Source of the DNA: Paradesertivirga mongoliensis
GTDB lineage: Bacteria > Bacteroidota > Bacteroidia > Sphingobacteriales > Sphingobacteriaceae
Direction: 5' to 3'
Assembly (NCBI RefSeq): GCF_024436395.1
Contig: NZ_JAFMZO010000003.1
Span: 310,001 to 374,000, forward strand
Length of the DNA: 64,000 nucleotides
Both the position numbers and the translations under genes were made by a program. A model generated the notes under the pieces. The model was not told the origin of the DNA and ran no database searches. It saw only the letters and a list, made by a program, of their open reading frames with translations. Position 1 is the stretch's first letter, and every line of letters starts with the position of its first letter. Of this stretch, positions 53,760 to 64,000 are shown one piece after another.

Positions 53760-53767
53760 TAAATTTG
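53760..53767 (+). promoter_or_regulatory. Putative -7 element for the GH28 gene
   Basis: TAAATTTG matches TAnnTTTG, 67 nt before the ATG. Confidence 0.45.
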
Positions 53768-53834
53768 TTCGTTGAATGAATGACATCATACGTCGAAAAC
53801 GTTCATCAACCACTTTAACCAAGAAATTTAATTA

Positions 53835-55199
53835 ATGATTACGAAAAAATTCAGGCTTGCATTGTTGCTCATGGTTTCCATATTACTAAACCTTACAACA
53901 ATTGCAAAGGAAGTATTTCCCGATGGAACACCGATACCCGACTGGTTCAGACAAAACAAGCCTACCGACATTAACAAGTTAGGAAAGCATTATCGTATTA
54001 CAGATCACAACCTGGTAAACGACAGTACTATCATCCAGACAAAACTCATCCAGGCTGTTATCGATAAAGCACACGAGAATGGTGGCGGCGTTGTCATTAT
54101 TCCCAAAGGAACTTTCCTGAGTGGTTCGTTGTTTTTCAAAAAGGGCACGCATCTGCATGTTGAAGAAGGCGGAAAATTAAAAGGCAGCGACGACATCAGC
54201 AATTTCCCCCTGTTGATGACCCGCATGGAAGGGCAAACGTTGAAATATTTTGCTGCCCTGGTAAATGCAGATGGCCTTGACGGATTTACCATTTCAGGGA
54301 AGGGAACGATCGACGGCAACGGACTGCGCTACTGGAAATCATTTTGGCTAAGACGGCAATTTAACCCGGCCACCACCAACATGGATGAAATGAGACCCCG
54401 GCTGGTTTTCATCTCCAACAGTAAAAATGTTCAGCTTTCGGGTGTAAGATTGATGAATTCGCCTTTCTGGACTACCCACCTCTATAAATGCGAAAACGTA
54501 AAGCTTCTGGATCTGTACATATACTCTCCCGAAAAGCCTGTTAAAGCTCCCAGCAGCGACGCGGTGGATATAGATGCATGCAAAAACGTCCTCATCAAAA
54601 ATTGCTATATGTCGGTTAACGATGACGCCGTAGCATTGAAAGGTGGTAAAGGTCCCCGAGCAGACAAAGATCCAAATAACGGAGGCAATTATAACATCAT
54701 TATTGAAGATTGCACTTATGGATTCTGCCATGGCGCACTAACCTTCGGAAGCGAGTCGATCCATAACCGCAACATCATTTTACGTCGCATCAAGGTAAAC
54801 CACGCAGAGCGTTTGCTTTGGCTTAAAATGCGTCCTGACACCCCTCAGAACTACGAATATGTGCTGGTGGAAGACATAGAAGGCCATGACATAGGCAACT
54901 TTATATTCATCCGACCATGGACGCAGTTTTTCGACCTTAAAGGCGAGCAAATATCAGGAGTGTCTACGGCGAGCAATATAACTATGCGCAATATCAAACT
55001 CGATTGCAATAATTTCTTCAATGTGGGGATTGCGGATAAAAACAGCAATACCCAAGGCTACAAATCGAAATTATCGAACTTCACATTTGAAAACATTGAT
55101 GTAACGGCGAAGAATTTTCTTGAGATCGACACTTCGATAATAGAAAACTTCAAATTGAAGAACGTTACGGTGAACAATAAGAAAGTTTCGAAGAAATAA
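53835..55199 (+). CDS. Glycoside hydrolase family 28 (polygalacturonase-like)
   Basis: This is an exported pectin-type glycosidase of 454 residues with a signal peptide (ends near TIAKE, about 24). It folds as a right-handed beta-helix. The GH28 motifs appear in altered but recognisable form: SDAVDID (for NTD), NDDAVALKG (catalytic Asp pair), CHGALTFGSE (GHG position) and RLLWLKMRP (RIK position). These suggest an exo-type enzyme or a rhamnogalacturonan/galacturonide specificity, not classic endo-polygalacturonase. It stands alone with its own terminator; the second SusC/SusD operon lies 1.6 kb further on. Confidence 0.88.
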   Translation: MITKKFRLALLLMVSILLNLTTIAKEVFPDGTPIPDWFRQNKPTDINKLGKHYRITDHNLVNDSTIIQTKLIQAVIDKAHENGGGVVIIPKGTFLSGSLFFKKGTHLHVEEGGKLKGSDDISNFPLLMTRMEGQTLKYFAALVNADGLDGFTISGKGTIDGNGLRYWKSFWLRRQFNPATTNMDEMRPRLVFISNSKNVQLSGVRLMNSPFWTTHLYKCENVKLLDLYIYSPEKPVKAPSSDAVDIDACKNVLIKNCYMSVNDDAVALKGGKGPRADKDPNNGGNYNIIIEDCTYGFCHGALTFGSESIHNRNIILRRIKVNHAERLLWLKMRPDTPQNYEYVLVEDIEGHDIGNFIFIRPWTQFFDLKGEQISGVSTASNITMRNIKLDCNNFFNVGIADKNSNTQGYKSKLSNFTFENIDVTAKNFLEIDTSIIENFKLKNVTVNNKKVSKK

Positions 55200-55216
55200 C
55201 TATTAGCAACATCAGC

Positions 55217-55248
55217 CGGCTGAAAGAATCGTGATATTCTTTCAGCCG
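55217..55248 (+). terminator. Terminator of the GH28 gene
   Basis: CGGCTGAAAGAAT pairs with ATTCTTTCAGCCG around a 6-nt loop, followed by T6. Confidence 0.88.
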
Positions 55249-55330
55249 TTTTTTATATATGGTGAAAACCAGGCGCCATAAACCACATAGAAATTAAGGG
55301 TTACCTCGAAATCTGAAATCGCAAAAGTAC

Positions 55331-55370
55331 CGGTATATCATGTTTATCAAATATGATATGATTATTACCG
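55331..55370. promoter_or_regulatory. Palindromic operator-like site upstream of metY
   Basis: CGGTA (55331-55335) pairs with TACCG (55366-55370), and ATATCAT (55335-55341) pairs with ATGATAT (55353-55359). It lies just upstream of the -33 box of metY, where an activator or repressor could bind. Confidence 0.4.
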
Positions 55371-55375
55371 AATGT

Positions 55376-55407
55376 TTTGCTTTCCAAATTTGCGATCCAT
55401 ATTTTTG
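55376..55407 (+). promoter_or_regulatory. Putative full promoter of metY
   Basis: TTTG (55376-55379) and TATTTTTG (55400-55407) are separated by 20 nt, matching both the -33 and -7 boxes of Bacteroidota promoters. This is the best promoter seen in the window. The leader to the ATG is about 55 nt. Confidence 0.6.
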
Positions 55408-55458
55408 AGAATCACGGCGACGTACCGGTCCTACCATCGTCCAATTCAATTACACTAA

Positions 55459-56763
<1,305 letters not shown>

Positions 56764-56780
56764 CCTCGATTATTCGAAAA

Positions 56781-56830
56781 AAGAGGCTGTCTTTTATATT
56801 TGTTGTGCAAAACATAAAAGACAGCCTCTT
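56781..56830. terminator. Long perfect hairpin between metY and the second SusC/SusD operon
   Basis: AAGAGGCTGTCTTTTAT and ATAAAAGACAGCCTCTT are perfect 17-bp arms with a 16-nt loop. Position between convergent genes points to a bidirectional terminator. Confidence 0.85.
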
Positions 56831-56841
56831 ATTGAGCGTTA

Positions 56842-58071
56842 TTAATTTACAAGAGGCAATTGTTTCAAACGTACCGCATCAATACGCCAAAAGGTTCCTC
56901 CACCGCCTCCGTAGCTGGTCAAGTGACCAACGAACCCTAACGAAACCTTCGTGGCCGTTGTAAGTGTAAATGTAATTTTGTGAGTTCCGGGCTCACTTGT
57001 TTTAGCTTGAGCCAGAGAAGATGTTATATTCTCAATATTAGGTATTTCATCTCCTGCTGCAGCTACCGTATAAAACTCAGCACCACGGGTACAATCCGGG
57101 ATGTCCATTTCAAACGTGTAGTTACCGGGTGGCAAGGTAGGCGATTGATACATCTTTCCATTCGTTATAGTAGCCATGTTGTCGCCAGACCAACCTGCTT
57201 CCATAGCTAGCCTCGGTCCTCCAAACCAATAGTCAACGCCGCCATAATATTCGCCGTTCCAATTTCTAAAGTTTCGGGCAGCTGCATTCGTAACCCAGTC
57301 TGTTGGGGTTCCCCAGCGGTCGCCCTTAACAACCACCGTAGCCGGCAGACGGGTATTTTTTAAATATTCTGTGGTTACATCTTTAAATATACCAACAGTC
57401 TTTTCGGCGGTATAAAAGGTGTCGATACTATTCGCCGGAAGATAAGCTGTTCTGTAGGTAAAAGTCTTAGCTGTAGGGGCTAAATCATTAATTACAGTCA
57501 CATCCTGATTCGCGGGAACCTTCGCGATCTTTTGACCGGTGGCAGAGAGATATTTCACTTCAGTAAAAATCGGACTTGCAGACAAATCTGCTGACACCCA
57601 ATTTATCGTTGTTGTTGTATTAACATTGACCGCACTAGTGACCACACGATTTGAAATTGAACTCTGATACCGGCTACCCAAAGCAGTTCCAACCGCATAT
57701 ACAGGCACCGATCTATTTCCCTTTGCATCGTAGGTATAAAGAGTAAAGCTTTTCAAGCCTTCAGCCATCGGTAATATGTGTTCGAGAATTCGACCGTTGC
57801 TCATGTTTATTGGAAACTCTACCGAATCGGTCATATTGTTCCAAAAGACCCTGGCCTTAACAATTTTTGGATCTGCAGGCAAAAGCGCCCGGATCTTTAT
57901 TCTCCCATCACCGGGATATATTTTAACAGAATCCAGTTTACCCGAGTAGGTTATCTCTCCGTTTTTAGTATATTCTTTAAACTCATCCCATTTTGAACAT
58001 GAGGCAAGTATGCCGCTTGCAAATACCACAGCCAGCCATACTTTTAGTGTTTTTAATATTTTTCTTTTCAT
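56842..58071 (-). CDS. DUF4998-type surface lipoprotein
   Basis: This is the last gene of the second SusC/SusD operon. The 409-residue lipoprotein (GILASCSKWDEF, Cys at about 25) starts with a DUF4998-like region (about 35-130, TKNGEITYSGKLDSVKIYPG…RIKIRALLPADPKIVKARVFW) made of fibronectin-like strands. A middle region is followed by a C-terminal beta-sandwich domain (about 250-405, PPGNYTFEMDIPDC…KVSLGFVGHL) that looks like a carbohydrate-binding fold. It likely holds glycan at the surface. Ligand unknown. Confidence 0.78.
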   Translation of the reverse strand: MKRKILKTLKVWLAVVFASGILASCSKWDEFKEYTKNGEITYSGKLDSVKIYPGDGRIKIRALLPADPKIVKARVFWNNMTDSVEFPINMSNGRILEHILPMAEGLKSFTLYTYDAKGNRSVPVYAVGTALGSRYQSSISNRVVTSAVNVNTTTTINWVSADLSASPIFTEVKYLSATGQKIAKVPANQDVTVINDLAPTAKTFTYRTAYLPANSIDTFYTAEKTVGIFKDVTTEYLKNTRLPATVVVKGDRWGTPTDWVTNAAARNFRNWNGEYYGGVDYWFGGPRLAMEAGWSGDNMATITNGKMYQSPTLPPGNYTFEMDIPDCTRGAEFYTVAAAGDEIPNIENITSSLAQAKTSEPGTHKITFTLTTATKVSLGFVGHLTSYGGGGGTFWRIDAVRLKQLPLVN

Positions 58072-58123
58072 AATAATGAAATTGATATGCTTTTATCCTT
58101 TGTTTATAAATATCATATAGCAG

Positions 58124-59332
58124 TTATTTTGTCGGAGAACCATAGATCTTTATTTCATTGATACTTTGTGCCGTACCGCCTGCAAAGTTCTCAAGACATC
58201 TTATCCTGATATACCTGGCCTCAGGTTTGGTAACATCGATCTCGTAATTAAATCCAGCGGACGCAATCGCCTGATCATCAGCACTATCATTTCCATATGG
58301 CAACCCAGAAGGTTTCTTGTTCTCAAAGCTACCCAGTAGAGTCCATGAATTATCAAGATCTCCGTTTGCAGAAGGGCTAAGTGAGCCGTAGATTTCAAAG
58401 CGCTTCATAGTAGTTAGATAATACCAACGATTTCCTTCGGGAAAAGGCCGAATATAAACACGGCTGATTTTTCCTTTGGTTCCCATGTCAAAGGTGATCA
58501 TGTGGGGATTAGGCCCGCCATCTATCTGATGAGTGAAACTCGTCCATGGCCAGCCTAGTCTACCATCCCAGGCATATTCTAAGCGTGCCCCGTTATACAC
58601 CTGCGGAGCGTCGCCCGGTAAACGAAAACCCCGGAAGTTTTGGGCCGGAAATTCCTGCTCAAAAATAGGTTTGATCGAAGTGTAGATAGTGTCCGAGCTG
58701 TTTCCCCACTTGTCTTTCACGAAAACAGCTAACTCCTGATTTATTGTGTCTAAACCCCTGATTTTAGAAATGATATCTTCTACCCTTGTCCGTACACTTT
58801 TGTGATTGTCCACCTCGAATTCGTTGAAATCATTTCTTTTCATAACAAGAATAGCAATATTGTCCTTGGCGGCATTCTGAGCCTGCAAATTATACCCTCC
58901 AAAAGCATTCTGAATTACTATGCTTTTAAACACTTTGACAAAAGGTGCTTCCAGGGCTCTCACTTTTACTATGACGGGTGCAGAAGCCACCTCATTTTTG
59001 CTGACAGAATACAGCTTCACCTCATGCTCGAGTGTATCAGCAAAGCCTTCAATCGTAATTGTATCTGTGTAAATAGACGATTTAGTTTCGTACAATACGC
59101 CAGATTTAAGTTGATATTCTGCCTTCACGTATAATAGATTTTCATCAGCAGGAACCCTGTATGTGATCTTTACTTTACCCGGAAGGCTAATCGCCTTGGT
59201 GTTGGATATCTGACTTGGTACCGACGAGTCCGATCCGGCTGGAGCCCTGAATTCTACCTCTTTTTGGCAAGAGGTGCCTATAAGAAGTGCTAAAAAAAGC
59301 ACTATGTACATCTTATTTTGAAATATTTTCAT
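58124..59332 (-). CDS. DUF4959/DUF5000-type surface lipoprotein with discoidin-like C-terminal domain
   Basis: The 402-residue lipoprotein (LLIGTSCQKEVEF, Cys at about 22) lies 16 bp after SusD. The first part (about 40-130, KVKITYRVPADENLLYVKAEYQ) resembles DUF4959. The last 150 residues (RLGWPWTSFTHQID, KGKISRVYIRPFPEG, YEIDVTKPEARYIRIRC, INEIKIYG) follow the F5/8 type C (discoidin) pattern, which often binds sugars. The set SusC-SusD-DUF5000-DUF4998 is a recurring Bacteroidota arrangement. Confidence 0.82.
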   Translation of the reverse strand: MKIFQNKMYIVLFLALLIGTSCQKEVEFRAPAGSDSSVPSQISNTKAISLPGKVKITYRVPADENLLYVKAEYQLKSGVLYETKSSIYTDTITIEGFADTLEHEVKLYSVSKNEVASAPVIVKVRALEAPFVKVFKSIVIQNAFGGYNLQAQNAAKDNIAILVMKRNDFNEFEVDNHKSVRTRVEDIISKIRGLDTINQELAVFVKDKWGNSSDTIYTSIKPIFEQEFPAQNFRGFRLPGDAPQVYNGARLEYAWDGRLGWPWTSFTHQIDGGPNPHMITFDMGTKGKISRVYIRPFPEGNRWYYLTTMKRFEIYGSLSPSANGDLDNSWTLLGSFENKKPSGLPYGNDSADDQAIASAGFNYEIDVTKPEARYIRIRCLENFAGGTAQSINEIKIYGSPTK

Positions 59333-59348
59333 TGTTAATCAATTTAGT

Positions 59349-61367
59349 TTACCAACCTAGATTTTCTACCAACTTCGGATTTCTACGCGTATCGTAATTA
59401 CCAATCGGCCAGAAATAATCACGTGGAGCAATAAAGGTCTGACTGAAGATGAAACGTTCTGTATTATAGCTTTCGGTCGTTTTGCCGAGTATGTTAAATC
59501 CTGTAATATCTTTATTTAACTCTTCGCCAGATCGCTTCCATCTTCGCAAATCCCAAAATCTTTGACCCTCGAAAGCCAGCTCTATCAACCTTTCATGCTG
59601 GATGATCTGTCTTAGACCGGACTGCGAGATATATTTACCAGGATTATTTGAGTAATTAGTCCAGGACTCAACCACACCTTTCAAACCCGCCCTGTCTCTC
59701 ACCTTATCCACATACTCAATTGCGAGCGTTGATCCGGACTGAACCTCATTCAGCGCCTCAGCATACATTAAATACAGATCGGCAAGCCTAATTTCGGGCC
59801 ATGGATAAGCTTTCCAGGATGGGCCCTGGTTCTGTGAATTAGTAGTTGATTCCCAGTTAACAAGCTTTTTAATGAAATACCCAGTATGATTCCAGTTGGT
59901 AAAGTGACCGAATCCAGAACGCTCTGAGTTTTTAGCCTGCACAAAGAATCTGTTATCGACATCATTACCCTGCTCATTTGCATCTTTCATGTACCATATA
60001 CCGCCATCAAAACCCAGGTCGGCGTAAAAACGATGCTCCCTGTCAAAGTTAAGTCGCGCCGTTTGATAGCCTTGCTCAATATTGAACCGATCGTCAGCTC
60101 CGGCAGTCCTTACCTCTGTATAATTACTAAAGTTCAAGGTTTTATCTTCCTCTATCGGAACTCCGTTTTTGGTGTAGAACATCTTAGCAATCTTTATAGG
60201 AGCACCCCAAACACCCATCAGCTGAAATCTGTCGGTATTTCTACCTCTTGCCACAGCCGGCATACAAAGGGCTTCGTTTATAAAATAGCTATTTGAAAGT
60301 CCCCACACAGTTTCGGGATTCCAGCGGGATGTGATGGCATTACGAATACTTAATTGCTTTTTGGTGGTATCGCTAAGTTTATAACGAACATCTGTGTATT
60401 TGTATAAAAAGTGACCTGTTGATTCGGCCGCAAGAATAGCATCTTTAGCTGCATCCCTGGCCTTTTCCCATTTTAAGGGGTCGTAGGTAGAATTAAATAA
60501 AGCCACACCGTCTTTGTCTTTGAACCCAGCGTAATCAGGGTTACCATTAAACAAGGGGCTCGCAGCAAGTAGCCATAACTTGGCTTTAACGGCCAGAACT
60601 ATGTTCTTATCTACTCGTCCGAGTTCGGTATTTTCCTGAGAAATCGTTGTAGGCACCTTATCCAGTGCCTCATCCAAAACACCCGAAACGTAATTTACTA
60701 CATCGTCGACCGGCATTCGTTTGTAATACAATTCATCGCCAGTGGCGTCTTCCGCCGAGTTTTGATCAATGATTGGAACCGGCCCGTACATGCGTAATAA
60801 ATAATAGTGATAGAATGCTTTAAGAAACATAGCTTCACCAATCCAACGCTCCCGTTCGGTTAAGGTTATATCAGGCACTTTAGACATATCTTTCATATTC
60901 TCAATGAATATATTGCAATGACGAATACCCATAAATATCTTAAGGTGCGAATTAAAATTACCTCCACCCTTTCTTAAGCCAGCCCATTCATCAAATAAAG
61001 GAGCGTTGGCATTTTGCTGCCCCTGAGCAATTCTGAAGGCATTATGCCAATGCGCAAAATCATTTTGAGGCAGCCACATTTCGTCTCCGGCAAACATACC
61101 TGCATTAAACCATCCATCACCGTTTTTAGGAAGGAACGAATAACAGGTAAACAGGTATTTCTCAGCCTCATTACGGATCTTAAAGGCGTGTTTTATTTCC
61201 GATGTATTATCAGGAACCACGTCGAGGAACTTTTTACACGACGTTCCGGTTATGGCTACGGCTAAAATTAAGGCTCCTGCAAGCAGAGCTTTTTTAAGAG
61301 GCATCGAGCTGAACTTATTAGATATGCTCTTACCTGTATCGTATTTTTGAAGGAATTTCGTTTCCAT
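59349..61367 (-). CDS. SusD/RagB-family nutrient-binding lipoprotein
   Basis: This is the substrate-binding partner of the SusC protein whose gene ends 17 bp upstream. The start is set at the ATG at 61367 (METKFLQK…), since the earlier codons overlap susC; a still later start at 61304 (MPLKKALL…) gives a more standard lipoprotein signal (TGTSCKKFLD) and may be the true one. SusD features include MFLKAFYHYYLLRMYGP and LIELAFEGQRFWDLRRWKR. The N-terminal extra of about 20 residues from the first choice is unusual. Confidence 0.9.
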   Translation of the reverse strand: METKFLQKYDTGKSISNKFSSMPLKKALLAGALILAVAITGTSCKKFLDVVPDNTSEIKHAFKIRNEAEKYLFTCYSFLPKNGDGWFNAGMFAGDEMWLPQNDFAHWHNAFRIAQGQQNANAPLFDEWAGLRKGGGNFNSHLKIFMGIRHCNIFIENMKDMSKVPDITLTERERWIGEAMFLKAFYHYYLLRMYGPVPIIDQNSAEDATGDELYYKRMPVDDVVNYVSGVLDEALDKVPTTISQENTELGRVDKNIVLAVKAKLWLLAASPLFNGNPDYAGFKDKDGVALFNSTYDPLKWEKARDAAKDAILAAESTGHFLYKYTDVRYKLSDTTKKQLSIRNAITSRWNPETVWGLSNSYFINEALCMPAVARGRNTDRFQLMGVWGAPIKIAKMFYTKNGVPIEEDKTLNFSNYTEVRTAGADDRFNIEQGYQTARLNFDREHRFYADLGFDGGIWYMKDANEQGNDVDNRFFVQAKNSERSGFGHFTNWNHTGYFIKKLVNWESTTNSQNQGPSWKAYPWPEIRLADLYLMYAEALNEVQSGSTLAIEYVDKVRDRAGLKGVVESWTNYSNNPGKYISQSGLRQIIQHERLIELAFEGQRFWDLRRWKRSGEELNKDITGFNILGKTTESYNTERFIFSQTFIAPRDYFWPIGNYDTRRNPKLVENLGW

Positions 61368-61384
61368 TTTTGTACACCATTTAA

Positions 61385-64000
61385 TTATAGATTCACCTGA
61401 AGCCCTAAGTTGTAGATCGACTGAAGGGGATAGCCCAGGCCGTTTCCACCCATTTCCACATCCCACATTTTGAATTTGCTCATGACAAACAAATTGGTTG
61501 CAGAAAAATATAATCTCGCATTTTTGACCGATATTTTCTCGAGCTTTGAAAACGTATATCCCAGATCCACCTGCTTCAATCGTAAGAAGCTACCGTTGCG
61601 CAGCCACCAGGTCGATGCCTGATTATTATTGTTGCTGTGAAGCGGGTTTAAACGAGGCCAAAAAGCATATACATTTCGGTTCGTTTCAGACCAATGATCG
61701 TCTGCAACCGCCTGAAGTAGTCCTTTTTGATAGCCCCCGGACTGAATAAATGGTTGAATCGCATTAGGATCTATAAAGAACGAAGAGCGCGCAGATCCCT
61801 GGAAATAAAAATTAAAATCAAACTTCTTATACTCCAGGGTCGAGCCGAAACCATAAATTATCTGTGGCTGATTAGGGTATCCAATGGCGACCTGATCATC
61901 ACTGTTAATCATTCCATCGTTATTGATGTCACGATACTTTATGTCTCCCGCTTTGACATTTACATTATCATTAAACTGAATTGGTGAGTTGGCAACTTCT
62001 GCGTCATCCACAAAAAGCCTTTCAGCAATATATCCGAAGGGTTGGTTAATAGGATATCCTATTCTCGATAAATGCGAGAGAGAATTGCCGTAAGCTATCT
62101 CGTCAGCTTTTACAACTTTACTTGAAGAAAAAGTAAAAGTTCCTCTTGTATTAGTCCTGAAATGTTCCCCAAATCTGTTACGATACGATGCGGAAATATC
62201 AATCCCTTTGATCTCAGCCTGCCCGGAGTTTGCAAACGGTATGGCCATTAATCCGGAAGCATTATCGATGCTCTGGATTCTCTCCAGGATTTGAGACCTG
62301 TTTTGTTTGAAGGCGTCGAAAACAATGTCCACTCGGTTTGCAATTCCCAAATCGATGCCCAGATTTAACTGCTTTGACTGTTCCCAGGTAATATTCGAGT
62401 TCGCGTATCTATTGATGCTGATTCCGTTGTTAGAATCCGGGGGAGATCCATCGTTACGTCCGAACGTAGCACCGTAACTCGGGTTATTCAGATTAACGTC
62501 TGATAAATAGAAAAACCTGTCGCCCGAGCTTCCGATGGCATCGTTACCAACAAGGCCGTATGTAGCGCGTAATTTAAGGTTGCTGATTACTGCTGTGAGG
62601 GGAGCAAAAAACTTTTCACTCGAAACCCTATAGCCTATTCCTGCAGATGGAAAAAACCCATACCGGTGGGATTTGTCGAAACGTTCAGACCCGTTGAACC
62701 CGAAGTTAAACTCTGCAAGGTAGCGGTCGTCAAATCCATAAGTGAATCTACCGGATACACCCTGATTTCGTGCTGGTAAAGATCCCACCAATCCACCTCC
62801 ATTCGAAGTTTCATAATTAGACATGTACGAAACCAGCATTCCGCCTACGGTATGTTTTTCTTTAAAGGTGCGGTCGTAACTAAGACTCCCTTCAAGCCAA
62901 AATCTTGAGTCTATCGTTCTTGGAACTGATGAATCGTCGTAACCAAGATATTCCTGCCCCACAGGTTGGGCCGAGTTCTGTCCTCCATCATTTAGGGCTG
63001 TCAATTCATACGACTGATCTGTCGGGTCGACTATGGTTTGATAATAGAACGGTGAATACGCCCTGTTCACACTAAAAAATGACACCCTCCTCAGATAAGC
63101 CATTGCTCTGGCCTTTAATCCGGTTGTAAGCCCCCCCAAATCCTGTTTGATTTCCAGCTGTGGCGAAAGATTAGATGTTTTATAGGTTTGGTAACCTCTC
63201 ACCATCTCGGCGTATGGGTTTACGTACAGGCTTGGATTGAAACTGGCATCCAGGTTTCGTGTTCTTGAAGAACCAAATAATGGATGCTCTATGTATTGCA
63301 GCATTGACTGCGGATAGGTAGCCGGAAACATTACCGGATTAGCGTTTAAAGTATTGTAAAAGGTCGTCTCGCCGCCGCTTCTTAGCCGATTCGGCTGATT
63401 GGGGTCGTAGGTACCAATAGGGCCGTTATAATCATCAAATTGCCCATACATCCTCACAACAAGTACTGTAGATTTCGTAACATCAAAATCGACGTTAGAT
63501 CGAATGGAATAATTATTCAACCGGACGTTGTTGTTGAAATTATTGATCGGATCCACTTTAAGTATACCATTGTCGCGGTTAAATGTGCCAGCCATGAAAT
63601 ATCGCGCCCTGGTAGATCCTCCGGTAATGTTTAAGTTATAGCTCTGATTGATCGTATAATCTCTGATTAAACGATCTGTCCAGTTGTTATTAGGATACAG
63701 ATAAGGGTCTGCTCCAGAAGCCGTACTCATTATTTTATTCTGGGTATACGGCTCAATACCCAATGGATTTCTTGTCAGTATTGCTTCATTAGACAAGTTC
63801 ATATAAGTTACATTATCGGCAAGCTGGAAATTCTTGGTATTACTCGAAATCTTATTTTCAGCTCTGAAATTAAATTGAGGCTTCCCATTCTTTCCAAGTT
63901 TTGAATTGATCAGTACTACCCCATTTGCACCCCTAGCTCCATAAATCGAGGCCGCAGCGGCATCTTTCAATACCGAAAAGTCGGCGATATCGTCGGTTTG
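61385..64000 (-). CDS. SusC/RagA-family TonB-linked transporter, N terminus outside the window
   Basis: The frame is open to the right edge, so the signal peptide and first domains lie beyond base 64000. The visible 871 residues start within the plug at DDIADFSVLKDAAAASIYG, the SusC signature, and continue through the barrel to the C-terminal YNLGLQVNL. It is the first visible gene of the second operon (SusC, SusD, DUF5000 and DUF4998 lipoproteins). It is about as similar to the SusC at 40446 as members of different subfamilies are, so it probably imports a different substrate. Confidence 0.93.
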   Translation of the reverse strand, partial: QTDDIADFSVLKDAAAASIYGARGANGVVLINSKLGKNGKPQFNFRAENKISSNTKNFQLADNVTYMNLSNEAILTRNPLGIEPYTQNKIMSTASGADPYLYPNNNWTDRLIRDYTINQSYNLNITGGSTRARYFMAGTFNRDNGILKVDPINNFNNNVRLNNYSIRSNVDFDVTKSTVLVVRMYGQFDDYNGPIGTYDPNQPNRLRSGGETTFYNTLNANPVMFPATYPQSMLQYIEHPLFGSSRTRNLDASFNPSLYVNPYAEMVRGYQTYKTSNLSPQLEIKQDLGGLTTGLKARAMAYLRRVSFFSVNRAYSPFYYQTIVDPTDQSYELTALNDGGQNSAQPVGQEYLGYDDSSVPRTIDSRFWLEGSLSYDRTFKEKHTVGGMLVSYMSNYETSNGGGLVGSLPARNQGVSGRFTYGFDDRYLAEFNFGFNGSERFDKSHRYGFFPSAGIGYRVSSEKFFAPLTAVISNLKLRATYGLVGNDAIGSSGDRFFYLSDVNLNNPSYGATFGRNDGSPPDSNNGISINRYANSNITWEQSKQLNLGIDLGIANRVDIVFDAFKQNRSQILERIQSIDNASGLMAIPFANSGQAEIKGIDISASYRNRFGEHFRTNTRGTFTFSSSKVVKADEIAYGNSLSHLSRIGYPINQPFGYIAERLFVDDAEVANSPIQFNDNVNVKAGDIKYRDINNDGMINSDDQVAIGYPNQPQIIYGFGSTLEYKKFDFNFYFQGSARSSFFIDPNAIQPFIQSGGYQKGLLQAVADDHWSETNRNVYAFWPRLNPLHSNNNNQASTWWLRNGSFLRLKQVDLGYTFSKLEKISVKNARLYFSATNLFVMSKFKMWDVEMGGNGLGYPLQSIYNLGLQVNL

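Larger units (their letters stand above)
53229..53834. other. Long intergenic region between ktrB and the GH28 gene
   Basis: A 606-bp divergent region with no convincing gene. It contains a 32-bp imperfect palindrome at 53495-53526, a direct repeat CATTACATTAA (53408-53418 and 53512-53522), and a TAAATTTG element near the GH28 gene. No riboswitch was recognised. Confidence 0.55.

Noticed and set aside
53229-53834. c-di-AMP (ydaO) riboswitch ahead of ktrB
   Set aside because: No ydaO-type conserved segments were recognised on the minus strand. The repeats present are simple palindromes.

Overview
The window looks like chromosomal DNA of a Bacteroidota bacterium close to Pedobacter and other Sphingobacteriaceae. 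The evidence is two SusC/SusD-type polysaccharide utilisation clusters, a short primary sigma factor without region 1.1, a type III glutamine synthetase, an Oar-like TonB-dependent receptor, many short lipoprotein signals (…SCKK, …GCKK), and promoter elements of the Bacteroidota form TAnnTTTG. No species call can be made from sequence reading alone. No tRNA, rRNA, CRISPR array, insertion sequence or prophage was recognised.

Bases 1-15300 are mostly housekeeping: the end of purL, a tRNA1(Val) methyltransferase, a TonB-type energy transducer, glnN, purM, a large TonB-dependent receptor, lipoamide dehydrogenase, an SMR exporter joined to a metallo-beta-lactamase-fold hydrolase, the primary sigma factor, and a small membrane protein overlapping an ABC ATPase. 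Bases 15300-30400 hold smc, an M28 peptidase lipoprotein, two tandem S41 peptidase lipoproteins, a compact minus-strand group (lolD, a stand-alone ATP-grasp pre-domain, a HAD-like protein with altered catalytic residues), sucC, an NlpC/P60 lipoprotein, a YihX-like HAD phosphatase, a small conserved protein and exonuclease III.

Bases 30400-46000 are signalling and surface functions: two single-domain response regulators, an EnvC-like divisome factor, a sulfatase next to its formylglycine-generating-type enzyme, a soluble multi-PAS histidine kinase, and a first SusC/SusD cluster (TIG/NHL lipoprotein, SusC, SusD, DUF1735 lipoprotein) that carries no glycoside hydrolase of its own.

Bases 46000-50400 hold YceI, a Crp/Fnr regulator, a ring-cleaving-dioxygenase-like VOC protein, a carboxylesterase, a small GNAT and a cupin. 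This set resembles the quinone/catechol-stress genes of other bacteria. A UPF0126/TRIC channel lies convergent to it. Bases 50600-64000 hold a Ktr/Trk potassium uptake pair, a GH28 polygalacturonase-like enzyme, metY, and a second SusC/SusD cluster (SusC, SusD, DUF5000 and DUF4998 lipoproteins) that runs off the right edge.

No clearly new multi-gene system is visible. The best leads are the small ABC module, the degenerate HAD/ATP-grasp pair, the quinone-stress-like operon, several candidate leaderless promoters, and a handful of unexplained structured or palindromic intergenic elements.
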